64,000 nt of DNA from Plasmodium coatneyi (GCF_001680005.1 NC_033556.1:372001-436000); one strand, 5' to 3'. Positions 45,599 through 55,278 are shown, counted from the first letter of the stretch. A program made the numbers and translations. The notes: generated by a model not told the origin, from the sequence alone.

Positions 45599-46000
45599 CC
45601 CCTAAAATTCGAAATCATACATACACACGCCCCTAAAATACGAAATCCTGCACATGCAACCTAAAATGCGAAATCCTACGTACACACACCCCTAAAATAA
45701 GGTATCCTACACACACACACCCCTAAAATATGAAATCATACACACCCCTAAAATGCGAAATCCTACATACACACTCTAAAATGTGAAATCCTACACACGC
45801 ACACCCCTAAAATGTGAAATCCTACATACACACCCCTAAAATGCGAAATCCTATACATACACAGCCTAAAATGTGAAATCCTATACATACACAGCCTAAA
45901 ATGTAAAATCCTACATACAAACACCCTAAAATGCAAAATCCTACACTCTGAATGCGAAATCCCACACACACACCCCTAAAAATGCGTAATCCTACACACA
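45599..46000 (-). repeat. CCCTAAAAT-type tandem array (inverted relic of a SICAvar intron repeat)
   Basis: About 14 degenerate units of roughly 25-30 bp, each with a core like CCCTAAAATGCGAAATCC and an ACACAC tail. On the minus strand the unit reads GGATTTCGCATTTTAGGGG, the same unit found on the plus strand in the last intron of the SICAvar gene at 59,071-59,258. Confidence 0.9.
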
Positions 46001-46019
46001 CCCGCACTGATACACTAAG

Positions 46020-47080
46020 CTTTATTTTTTTCTTTTATTTTCCTCTTTTTTTTTTTTTTGATTTTCTTCTATTTTCTTTTTTTCTTATTTTCTTTTTTTC
46101 TTTTTTTCTTCCTTTTCTTCTTTTATTCTCCTTTTTATTTTTTTTTTTTATTTTTTATACTGTTAAAAGAAAGAAGAGAAAAAAATAAAAACGAGAATAA
46201 AAGAAGGAAAGAAGGAAAAAAAGGAGGAATGAAAGAAAAAAAGAAGAAGAGAAAGGAACGGTAGAAAGAAGGAGAAGAAAGGGAAGTGTGCAGGAGTGTG
46301 CACCTATGGAAGAAAGAGTATGAAGATATAAGGGAAGGTATAAAAGAAAGAAAAGAAAAGGAAGAAGAATAAATAAAAAAGGAATAGAAAGGAAAAAAAG
46401 GAAGGTTTAAGGAAAAAGGAAAAACAAGAAAAGGTGTAAAGAAAAGGAGAGAAGGAAGGAAGAAGGCGGGAAGAAGTGTATGAAGTGAAGGGAATGGAGT
46501 GAAGGAATGAAAAAGGAGTGAAGGAAAGGGAGTGAGGTTTAGGGTGTGAGAGCAGATTCAGGGTTTAGGTTCAACAATGTGGACTGCTACTTAGTTTTTT
46601 AGGGGGGTGCGCACGAGTAAATTGTATTAAAAGGAAAGAAAAAAAAAAATAATAAAAAAAAAAGGAGAAAGAAAATGGAGAGAGCACGAAGTAAAGAATG
46701 TGTGTACGTTCTGTGTGCGCAATATGTGCATAGTAGTTAATGATGTATCATTTTTACCTAAATATGTAAACCATTTTGATTTTTCCATTGAATGAATATT
46801 CCATGGTTGATTTCCATTCATTGAATAAATAGTGGTACAAAGAAAGAAGAAGATAGGTTTAGAGAAAAGGAAAAAGGAAACTTTAAGGGAGCAAGAAAGG
46901 AAGTTTTAAGCATAAAGAAAAAGAAGGGTCAAGGGAAAAAAGAAGAAAAGTTGTAAAAAAGGAAGGTGCAAGGAAAAAAAAAAGGGTTTCAGGGATAAAA
47001 GAAGAAAGAAGATTCAAGGAAAAAAAGAAGATAAGAAGGAAAGAAGATTAAAGGAAGATAAGTCTGTTGTAATATGAATG
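46020..47080. repeat. Pyrimidine tract then long purine (GGAAGAAA) tract
   Basis: Almost pure pyrimidine on the plus strand from 46,020 to 46,160, switching near 46,165 to about 900 bp of predominantly purine GAAGGAAA sequence. The switch point resembles an imperfect palindrome. A similar purine tract lies upstream of the second SICAvar gene (54,250-55,160). Confidence 0.8.
46812..46836 (+). promoter_or_regulatory. 25-bp element shared by both SICAvar 5' flanks, copy 1
   Basis: A 25-bp sequence (core CATTCATTGAATAAATAGTG) identical to positions 55,232-55,256. It lies about 250 bp before the SICAvar-like start codon here and 22 bp before the putative start in the other gene. It may belong to a conserved promoter or 5' UTR module. 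Confidence 0.6.
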
Positions 47081-47087
47081 TAGAACC

Positions 47088-50056
47088 ATGACAGAACCAT
47101 CCAACGGAGAACTATGGAAAAAATGGCTAAGGCAATGGTGGCAAAGTGCAAACGGGAAACTTCAGAGCGGAAAAGTACAAGTAAGTAAAATTAAAAGAGA
47201 GGAAGGAAAGGGGACATACCCTTCCTGAAGCAGGAGAAAGGACTGAAGGAGAAAAAAAGGAAAAAGGGTTATTTTTCCTAAAGCATGCAAGGAAGGGAAG
47301 AAAGGGAGTGGGTAAAAGGAAAGGGGTTAGAAGGAAGAAGAGAAAGGAATAAAGCGAAGAAGGGGGAAAGGAATGTTAAGGAAAGTTAAGGAAAAAAAAA
47401 AAAGTGAACGATGGTTCTAGGTTTAAGGTTCAGCGAAGGTGGGTTCCGGGATAAGGGTACGATGGAAAATAAGTGGAAAATTGGGGAATAAGACATCGGG
47501 TTTGGAGTTCAGGGTTTAGGGAATAGGAATTGGATTTCAGGTTTAGGATTGAGGTATCAGAGTATAGGAATTCGGATTTCGGGTTTAGGTTTCAGCTATC
47601 AGAGTATAGGAAGTAGGACTTCGGGTTTAGGTTTTAGGGTATAGGAAGGAGGATTCCTGTTTTAGGTTCAGGGGTTCAGTTTGTAGGAGTTGGATTTCGT
47701 GTTTAGGTTTGAGGTTCAGGGTTTAGGGTAAATAATTGAGGATTCAGGATTTAGGGTTCAGGATTTAGAGTTTAGGGTTTGAGGCTAAGAGTTTAGGCTT
47801 TAGGGTTCAGGGTTCACGGTCTAGGGTTCACGGTTTGGGGTTTAGATTTTTGGTTCAGGGTTTAGGCTTTAGGCTTTAGGGTTGAATGTTTAGTGTTCAG
47901 GCCTTAGAATTCAGTGTTTAGGGTTCAGTGTTCCGGGTTTATGGTTTAGGTTTTAGTGTTCAGGGTTTAGTGTTGATGATTTTAAGCTGTAGAAATTCGG
48001 ATTTCTGGTTTAGGGTTTATGGCCTGCTGTTTAAAAGTATAAAGTGTTTTTTTGTTGAGAAGGACTTGTCGCAGACCAACCCACCGGCCGTTACTTTAGA
48101 AGGGGCGTCTAGCGCCCCTTAGTTGGAAAAAGCCCTCGCAGACAGGCGAACCGGACAAGGGGTGTAATCGGATGAGGGGGAGGTGGACAGAGGAGAACCG
48201 GACAACCGGGGTTCAACTGGACAAGGGGAAAAGAGACCGGACAATGGATCCAACCGAAGACTCGGTCCACCGGACAAGAGGAAAAATCGGATAAGAGGAA
48301 ATGTGGAGGGGGGAGGGTGGTGGGCCATATTCCATTATCCTCCTGAAGGGAGGATATAAAAAAAGGAAAAAAAGGGAGAAAGAGAAATAATGAAATAAGA
48401 AGCGACTGTAGGAAGATGTTAAGGAAGGGAAGGGAAAGAATATGAAATAAAAATATTTTATGGAAGAATAATAGAATAAGGAATAGAAGGGATGGAGGAG
48501 GAACATGCTAAGGGGGGAGGAGCATTGCTAATGTGGGGGGAGGGGCGCAAATATATAAATATACGTGCATGTATCCTAAACTATTTTTTTGTTCTCATCC
48601 CCCTGTTCTTTCTTCCTTCCTCCTCCCCATATACACATTTTTGTTTGTAGGAAAAATTACAAAAGAACTTGGAAGAAACATTTCAGGAGTTGAGCAATTG
48701 GCTGGCAGGAAGACAGGAGTCAAAGGAAATAGCTCAACTCTGCGGTGAAGTGACCCATGGGGATGTAATCAAAAAGATTGATATGAAGGAATTGTGTAAA
48801 GGGATGGTGGAAATAAGATATTTTATAAGTGGAGTAAAAACAGAAAGGATGCACATAAACGCATGGTCGGATAAGGAACCAATTAGAAAGAAGCTAGACG
48901 ATGAGGAAGCTTATAAACGATGTGTCGTTGGTATGTTAGCCATGTTCGAATTTTATAAAGATCATTGTAAATTAGAAGAAGTTATAAAGGAGATTGAAGG
49001 AAAAGTGAACGACAAGTTAAGGACGCATAGTAGTAAAGGGGCGACGTTTGATGGATGTAAAGGAATAACCATCCAAGATTTAATTATCGGCAAAACACTT
49101 GTTGCGGATAAAATTAAAACGTGGGCATTGGGAGATAAGGCGAAGGCGGATAGGACAGGGGGGCATGGAGGAGCTAGGAGGGTAGGACAAGTAATATGGG
49201 TAAGTGAAGATTATTGTAAGAAGGAAAAACCCAAACAGAAACCAGAGGAGCAGTTGAATAAGAACCTGGAAAATATTACAACGTTCTTAGGATTAGGGGA
49301 CAATAGTCGTAATCCGAACCTACTAGACATACTAATGAAGAAGGCATACACCTTATCGGATGAGGAATTTGAAACAGCACTTAAGCCAGCTACGAATGGA
49401 AAGGGAGACATAGAACAGGCAATAAAGAAATTAGAAGAGAAAATTCAACAAAAAATACCGGGAAATGGTCCTCCACCACCACCAGCAGCACCACAAGCAC
49501 TAACACAACCACCAATAGCAACATCACAACCACAACAACAACAACATGCAGCCTCTCCCAACAATGAAGGAATTCTTGCCACTCTAGCTTCCGCACTGTC
49601 TGATCCTACGACAACCATCCCTGCTCTTGCAGGAGCAATGGCCCTTCCAGCAGTCTTGTCCGCTTTATTCCTTTACAAGGTAAGAACACCACCGCCACAA
49701 TAAAACAAACGACACAAACACAACACCACAGTGGTTACTAACAACCACCACAACAACAACATGGACCATCCAACCCACCACCACAATAACACCATAACGC
49801 CTCCTTTTCATTTTTTTTTCTGTATAAATCACACTTCTCCTTTCAGAAGCATAAGCGCTCTGGAAGTGGAAGAAGTGGCAGAAGAAAAAGATCCCTTAGG
49901 AGAGAATATTATGGGTTCGATGATGACGACGACGACACTTTCACAGAAACATATTCAAGAACAAACTTAACAGCAACATCAACCAATTCGTCAGAATATT
50001 CTATTCCATATACATCATCATCATCATCATCCTCAAGATCATCATCTTCTAGATGA
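47088..50056 (+). CDS. SICAvar-like surface antigen, three exons, with KIR-like tail
   Basis: Exon 1 is 47088-47180, exon 2 is 48651-49679 and exon 3 is 49847-50056, all phase 0, giving 443 residues. Exon 1 encodes MTEPSNGELWKKWLRQWWQS, the Trp-rich N-terminus typical of SICAvar first exons, with a strong GTAAGT donor. Exon 2 holds a SICA-type Cys domain (ELCKGMVEIRYFISGVKTER, KRCVVGMLAMFEFYKDHCKL, GCKGITIQDLIIGK), a charged stretch, a Pro/Gln-rich stem, and a membrane segment ending ALPAVLSALFLYK. Exon 3 is a basic/acidic tail (KHKRSGSGRSGRRKRSLRRE, then an Asp run, then Ser/Thr-rich sequence with NSSEYSIPYTS) that resembles kir tails and not the usual SICAvar last exon. Only one Cys domain is present, so this is a short, type II-like member. 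Intron 1 carries telomere-like repeats. SICA proteins are variant antigens on the infected red-cell surface. Confidence 0.8.
47494..48035 (+). repeat. Degenerate telomere-like GGGTTTAGGGTTCAG array inside SICAvar intron 1
   Basis: Hundreds of bases of imperfect GGGTTTAGGGTTCAGG-type heptamer/octamer units, G-rich on the plus strand, between SICAvar-like exons 1 and 2. Plasmodium telomeres are GGGTT(T/C)A. The degeneracy and flanking genes show this is internal and not a chromosome end. Confidence 0.9.
48100..48120. other. GC-rich hairpin in SICAvar intron 1
   Basis: Perfect 8-bp arms AAGGGGCG/CGCCCCTT around a 5-nt loop, right after the telomere-like array and before a degenerate ACCGGACAAG repeat (about 48,148-48,300). 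Function unknown. Confidence 0.7.
48148..48300 (+). repeat. Degenerate ACCGGACAAG repeat
   Basis: Irregularly spaced copies of ACCGGACAAG and close variants (CCGGACAACC, TCGGATAAGA) in intron 1 of the SICAvar-like gene, with an unusually CG-containing core for this genome. Confidence 0.7.
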
Positions 50057-50296
50057 ACAAACATCTCCTCAGATGAACTAACACACAACAGCAACAACAT
50101 CTTCTTTCTAGATGATGAACGAACACAACAGCAACATCTTCTTTCTAGATGATGAACGAACAACTTAAGTGTTCATCCAGATGAGTGAACATTTTTTTCA
50201 GATGAATGAACAACAACAACAACAACATCTTCTTCTCAGATGATAACGAACATCTGGTAGATGAATGATCATCCATCTAGATGAATGAACATACGT
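50057..50296. repeat. Tail-to-tail spacer of AGATGAATGAAC-type repeats
   Basis: 240 bp separating the stop codons of the SICAvar-like gene (+) and the kir gene (-). It consists of short imperfect units (AGATGATGAACGAAC, CAACAGCAACATCTTC). The units appear to derive from the Ser/Asp-codon-rich tail exons on either side. Confidence 0.75.
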
Positions 50297-51657
50297 CTAG
50301 ATGTCCATTTCTCTGGACGATGAAGTAGTGTATGGAATAGAATATTCGGACGAATTTATTGTTGTTGAGGTGTCGTCGTCGTTGTCAAAGTGGTGACGTC
50401 CAGGGGATGTTGTTGCTGTTGTTCTTTTTCTTGTTTTATTCTTTCTAAAGGAGTCACTTATCCAGGAGGGTAACAGATTGTACTAAGAAGATTGTTAAGG
50501 AAAAAGAGGAGGAAAGGGGTGTGAAGGAAGGATGTACTTGAAATATGTCTACATATATATATGCGTATATATATGCGCATACATATATACATGTATATAT
50601 GTATGTAGACATATTTCAAGTACATAGTGGTTTCGGTGGTGGTAATTATAATTACAATTATGTACTTATTATTATAATTGAAATTATAATTGATAATTGT
50701 TGTAATTATAATTATGTACTATTACCTTATATAATAGGAAAACAATGGAAGAAATTGCTCCTATTCCAAGTACAGACGATACGATTGGAGCGGCGGTTCC
50801 CGCCCCGGTGGACATGCCTGATGATGCCGTTTCAGATCCAACTTCGTTAGTTTCTGGTTTGAACAGTTCACATTCCTCGTCCGTTGAATGTTGTTTACAA
50901 TACTTTTCATATTTTTGTTTGAATTGGGTACAGTACGGTTCAGTGGACTCCTTTCCACCGTTCCTACCACATCGTTGACCCACATTTGGAAAAGCGGACG
51001 GAATATTCTTTCCACTTTCCTTATACTGCTTATCGCAGGCATCATAATAACTCTTCAATTTTGTCTGTTTTGGTTCATAGTCTTGACTAAGGTCGAATTT
51101 TTTTTTCTCTTGCTCGAAAAATTCCCAGCCACTGTGATTGTTTAAGGCATTACAGTCACATTCATTCCCATTAATTCCTTTTAACGCTGCGTAAAATTCT
51201 TGCATGGCTTGCGAAAAATCCTTATTTTCGTCGTTCTTATTTATTTTATCCCCCAACCAATAATAGAACCAATAACAGGGTTCATCCTTCTCCGGATATG
51301 CTTCCTTCTTGACTTTAGATATAAGTTGCCAAGCACCTGCAATTAAGCCAGCATGATGTTGAGCAGTGGAATACGTACCTAACTTCCTCCTTAATTGTGG
51401 TTCAGAACCTTCTCCACTTTCGATGAAGATCCCTTCTTCTAACATATCATAGATCCAACCTGAATATAAAACAGGTGTTCCCACACCAGTTGGTCCTTGT
51501 TCCTATAAATGTAATTAGTGGGAATGTATATGTATGTACTCCTTATTTTTTTTTTTTTTATTCAAAATTTTTATATGAAGGAATTATAGGTACAATGTAT
51601 TTATATGTTCATTGGGAGCAGTAAATTAATTCACAGTACCGCATCGTCGGGTGCCAT
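50297..51657 (-). CDS. KIR (pir family) surface protein, three exons
   Basis: Minus-strand exons: 51657-51640 (MAPDDA), 51502-50726 and 50440-50297, giving 312 residues. The middle exon is a pir domain: EQGPTG start, a conserved YSTAQHHAGLIAGAWQLIS helix, CYWFYYWLGDKI, a Cys-rich region (CDCNALNNHSGW, YYDACDKQY, PYCTQFKQKYEKYCKQH), a Ser/Thr/Gly stem, and a membrane helix (VLGIGAISSIVFLLYK). The last exon encodes a short basic tail (NKTRKRTTATTSPGRHHF, then INSSEYSIPYTTSSSREMDI). KIRs are variant proteins of infected red cells. The 3' acceptor is unusual: the first AG (TTTAG) would give Lys-Glu-stop at once, and only the next AG four bases on keeps the tail open. Intron 2 contains a 94-bp near-perfect palindrome. 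Confidence 0.85.
50532..50625. repeat. Near-perfect 94-bp palindrome in kir intron 2
   Basis: The outer 24 bp (50,532-50,555) are an exact reverse complement of 50,602-50,625; the arm begins ATGTACTTGAAATATGTCTA. The centre is alternating TA/GC sequence that is itself largely self-complementary. Extrusion as a cruciform or as an RNA hairpin in the intron is likely. Confidence 0.92.
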
Positions 51658-51833
51658 GGTTTATGTCATTGCTATTGTTGTTGTATGTGTATGTTTGTGG
51701 TGTATGTATATCTTTCTTCTGTTCTTCTTCTGTTGCTGTTGTTGTGCGTACATATGTATAATGTGAATTTTATTTGTATATATATGTATATGTAATGTGA
51801 ATTTTGTATGTTAGAAATGCATGTTCCCCCCTT

Positions 51834-51836
<3 letters not shown>

Positions 51837-51881
<45 letters not shown>
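51837..51881. repeat. TA dinucleotide microsatellite upstream of kir
   Basis: About 22 TA units in the 5' flank of the minus-strand kir gene. Confidence 0.9.
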
Positions 51882-51882
<1 letters not shown>

Positions 51883-52617
51883 CTTCCTACACCTTCCTCC
51901 TCCTTCTCCTTGTGCTGTTGTGCTTTATTTATTATATTATTCCATGGTAAAACGATTATTTAGGGGTGGAATTATATGAATATTATTTGTTTACACATCA
52001 CAATTATTACCTATATAATGAGGATTGGAATTTTTTCCTTCGTGGGGGGGCGGTAAAAAATTTAGAGCGCACATTTTTTTAATTTATACTTTGCCCATCG
52101 TAATAATGTACTATTAAGAAACTGTTAACATATGTATTGTGCTGTAGATCATATATATGTGGAGCGCTACTTTTCTTCCTCCTGGAATAAGTGTACATTT
52201 GTTCCTATTAAATAAGTTGAATGTACATTTATAACAATAACATTTTGGGATCCTTGTGTGTATGTGCATGCTCAACTTCCCTCTACGGCTATAATCGTTT
52301 AGTAGGAATAATAATTCATTTCCCCTTATTTCCTCTTCCTTCGCTAATTATGAACACATTACAACTAACTTATACAGTATACATATCTTACATCATTTCA
52401 TAAAATATTTCCACTCTCCCTCTTTAATGCAGATTTCATTTTACACATATTCATGTGCCCCTCCTTACATTTTTTATTTTTCCTTGTATTAATACACTAT
52501 AAATTATTTCTTCATATATACAATGAGCTTATTCTATTATTAGAGCTACCTACTTTCCCTCTAAACTTATATTACATTCTACATATTAATACAGTTCCCT
52601 TTCTTTAATTCATTAGA

Positions 52618-53790
52618 TTTCCAGATATTAGGTTTTAGGGTTTAGGTTGTAGTAGTGGGATTTAAGATGTAGGAGTAGGCGTCAGGGCGTAAAAGTAGGA
52701 TTAAAGGTTTACCGTTCAGGGTTTAGAGTTCACTGTTTAGGGTTTAGGGCTCACGGTTTAGGGTTTAGGGTTTAGGTTTTAGGGTTTTGGTTCAGGGTTA
52801 AGGGTTAGGGTTTTGGTTCAGGATTTAGGGTTTAGGGTTTAATGTTTAGTGTTGTGGCCTTAAAATTCAGTGTTTATGGTTTATTGTTTAGGTTTTAGTG
52901 TTCAGGGTTTAGGGTTTAAGGTTTAGGGTTTAGGGTTTAGTCTTCATGTTTATGTGTTCACAGATTAGGGGTCTTGGGTTTAAGGGTCTAGCATTTAGAT
53001 GTCTAGGTTTCAGGGATCCATTATATGGGGGCTTAGGGGTCTAGGGTTGAGGTTCTAGGGTTGAAGCTCTAGGGTTTAGGCTCTAGGGTTTAGGCGTTTA
53101 AGGATCTAGGATTTAGGGGTCTACGGTTTAGGGCTTAAGGGTCTAGAGGTCAAGGATTTAGAGATATAGGGTTTAATCTTCAGGGTTGAGGATTATGGCT
53201 TTAGGGCTTAGCCTTTAGCGTTTATCATTTAAGTTTTAGTTTCTAGGGTTTAAGTTCTAGGGTTTAGGCTACAGGTTCTAGAGTTTAAGTTTTAAGGTTC
53301 AGAGTTTTTGGTACAGGGTTCAGGTTTCATGTTTTAGGGGTTTAGTTTTCACGAGTTAGTCCTTTGGATTATGTTTGGGGGTATAGGGTTTATGTTTTAA
53401 CCTTTAGTGTTCAATGTTTCAAGGTTTAGGATTGAGTTTTTAGAGTTCAGGATTTAGGGTTTAGGGTTTAGGATTTAGCATTTTGGTTTTCAGGGATTAG
53501 GTTTCAGGGTTTAGGATTCAGGCTTATGATTAATTTTCAGGGTTTATGATTTAGCATTTTGGTTTTCAGTGATTAGGTTTCAGGGTTTAGGATTTAGCAT
53601 TTTGGTTTTCAGGGATTAGGTTTCAGGGTTTAGGATTTAGCATTTTGGTTTTCAGGGATTAGGTTTCAGGGTTTAGGATTCAGGCTTATGATTAAGTTTC
53701 AGGGTTTATTATTCACTGTTTAGGGTTCAGGGTTTAGGGTTTCAGGGTTTAGGATTTCAGGGTTTAGGTTTTCAGGTTTTAGGGATGAAG
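52618..53790 (+). repeat. Degenerate telomere-like GGGTTTAGGGTTTAG array
   Basis: About 1.2 kb of imperfect GGGTTTAGG/GTTCAGG units, densest at 52,700-52,960 and 53,440-53,790. A higher-order segment of about 60 bp (around GATTTAGCATTTTGGTTTTC) is repeated about four times between 53,470 and 53,680, which shows local amplification after divergence. Confidence 0.92.
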
Positions 53791-53857
53791 GTAAGAGGAA
53801 TGTGTGTTCTTATGCGTGTTAGAATGGAGGTTGTAAGGTGGTAGGTACGAGGAAGAA

Positions 53858-54200
53858 AAGTTGTTGTTATGTGGTAGGGTGGTACGTGGGTTGTTAGGTG
53901 GTTGGGTGGTAGGTGGGTTGTTAGGTGGTTGGGTGGTAGGTGGGTTGTTAGGTGGTTGGGTGGTAGGTGGGTTGTTAAGTGGTAGGGTGGTAGGTGGGTT
54001 GTTAGGGTGGTTGTTAAGTGGTAGGGTGGTTGTTAAGTGGTAGGGTGGTTGTTAAGTGGTAGGGTGGTAGGTGGGTTGTTAGGTGGTTGGGTGGTAGGTG
54101 GGTTGTTATGGTTGTTAGGGTGGTGGTAGGTTGGTTGTTATGGTTGTTAGGGTGGTGGTAGGTGGGTTGTTATGGTTGTTAGGGTGGTAGGTTTGCTGTT
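53858..54200 (+). repeat. GGTGGTTGGGTGG tandem array
   Basis: G-rich tandem repeat, unit about 27 bp with core GGTGGTAGGTGGGTTGTTA, first regular then degenerating into GGTTGTTAGGGTGGTGG. It is related to the array at 55,737-56,430. Potential G-quadruplex former. Confidence 0.9.
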
Positions 54201-54224
54201 AGAAGTGGATGGAAGGAAGGTCAC

Positions 54225-54260
54225 TTCCTTTGGGGAGTGGTACACCCGAAGGGTATATAA
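54225..54260 (+). repeat. Duplicated hairpin element, copy 1
   Basis: TCACTTCCTTT followed by GGTACACCCGAAGGGTAT and a poly(A) run. It matches copy 2 at 54,778-54,830. Confidence 0.75.
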
Positions 54261-54777
54261 AAAAAAACAAGAGAAGTTTTAGGTAAGAAAATGAAGGTTT
54301 AAGGAAGAAAAAAAAGAAGGTTTAGGTAAAAAAAGAGAAAATTTACGTACAAAAGGAATGTTTAAAAGGAAAAAGAAGATTAAAAATGGAAGGTGTAAGG
54401 AAGGAAGGTTTAAGGAATAAAAAAAGGAAGTTTTAAGGTGTAATGAAGGAAGTATGTTGAAGAAGGTGTGCAGAGGGGTGCAGATATGCATTTTAGGGTG
54501 AAGGGAAAGTCGCTCACCTTTTTTTTGAGAAGAAAATATAAAAAAAGTAAAAGGAAAAAGAAAAGAAAAAAACAAGAAAAAAAAGAAAAAAAAAAAATTG
54601 AAGGGAGGAAGGTGTGCAGCGCATTGCAGATTTGGGTGTTAGGGGTTGAAACAAGGGATGTTAGTTTATTGAGGGTGGTAAAATAAAGGGTTGTAAGGAT
54701 GTAGGGTTATGCTGTAAGGGTATTAGAGTGAAGGATTTTAGGGGTGTTAGAATGATGTTGTTAGATTGTTGGTGGAA

Positions 54778-54830
54778 GGAAGATCACTTCCTTTAGTAAG
54801 GGGTACACCCGAAGGGTGTATTAAAAAAAA
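54778..54830 (+). repeat. Duplicated hairpin element, copy 2
   Basis: Same order as copy 1: TCACTTCCTTT, GGTACACCCGAAGGGTGT, then poly(A). ACACCC/GGGTGT form a perfect 6-bp stem around GAA. Each copy opens a purine-rich block. Confidence 0.75.
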
Positions 54831-55231
54831 AGGAAGAAGAAAAAAAAAAAGAAAGTCTAGGAAGAAGAAAAAGAAGTTTTAAGTAAAAAAAGAGAAGATT
54901 TAAGTACAAAAGGTATTTTAAAAAAGAAAAAGAAAACTAAGGAATAAGTGTAAAGAAGTAAGGTATCAGGAAGGAAGGTTTAAGGAAGAAAAAAAGAAGA
55001 AGAAAAGGTGTAAAAAAGAAAAGTTGTATAGAAGTAAGGTTTGAGGTGTAAAGAAGGAAGTTTTAAGGGAGTAAGGAAGGAAGTTTTACGGTGTAAAGAA
55101 AGAAGGTGTAAAGAGGAGAAAGGTGTGAAGAAGGAAGGTGTAAGGAAGAAAGAATGAATGTATGCGTACCTCCTGTTGTACACACATGTAGATACTTAGT
55201 GAAATACTATTTTCCATTTAGTAAATAACGA

Positions 55232-55256
55232 TTCCATTCATTGAATAAATAGTGGT
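55232..55256 (+). promoter_or_regulatory. 25-bp element shared by both SICAvar 5' flanks, copy 2
   Basis: Identical to 46,812-46,836 and ends 22 bp before the putative start codon at 55,279. Confidence 0.6.
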
Positions 55257-55278
55257 GGTGAGATAAAAAATAGTAAAA

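Larger units (their letters stand above)
45134..47087. other. Boundary between core block and variant-antigen cluster
   Basis: About 2 kb without genes. Up to roughly 45,500 it is ordinary RPA3 3' sequence. Beyond that it holds the telomere-related CCCTAAAAT repeat array (45,599-46,000), a pyrimidine tract (46,020-46,160) followed at once by a purine tract (46,170-47,080), and the 25-bp element shared with the second SICAvar gene (46,812-46,836). Confidence 0.7.
51658..55278. other. Intergenic region between the kir gene and the second SICAvar gene
   Basis: About 3.6 kb without supportable genes. From left: the kir upstream region (51,658-52,610) with a TA microsatellite at 51,837-51,881; a telomere-like array (52,618-53,790); a GGTGG array (53,858-54,200); and two related purine-rich blocks each opened by the same hairpin element (54,220-54,760 and 54,765-55,160). 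Confidence 0.7.

Noticed and set aside
45599..46000. CRISPR-like array
   Set aside because: Units are degenerate with no unique spacers, the DNA is eukaryotic, and the same repeat sits in a SICAvar intron.
45952..46188. Phe-rich ORF at the cluster edge
   Set aside because: Translation of the pyrimidine tract only.
52618..53790. A true chromosome end (telomere)
   Set aside because: Units are degenerate, the array is flanked by genes on both sides, and similar arrays occur inside an intron, so it is an internal telomere-like sequence.
53861..54043. 60-residue ORF with GGWVVGGLL repeats
   Set aside because: Simple translation of the GGTGG tandem array; other frames are equally open.
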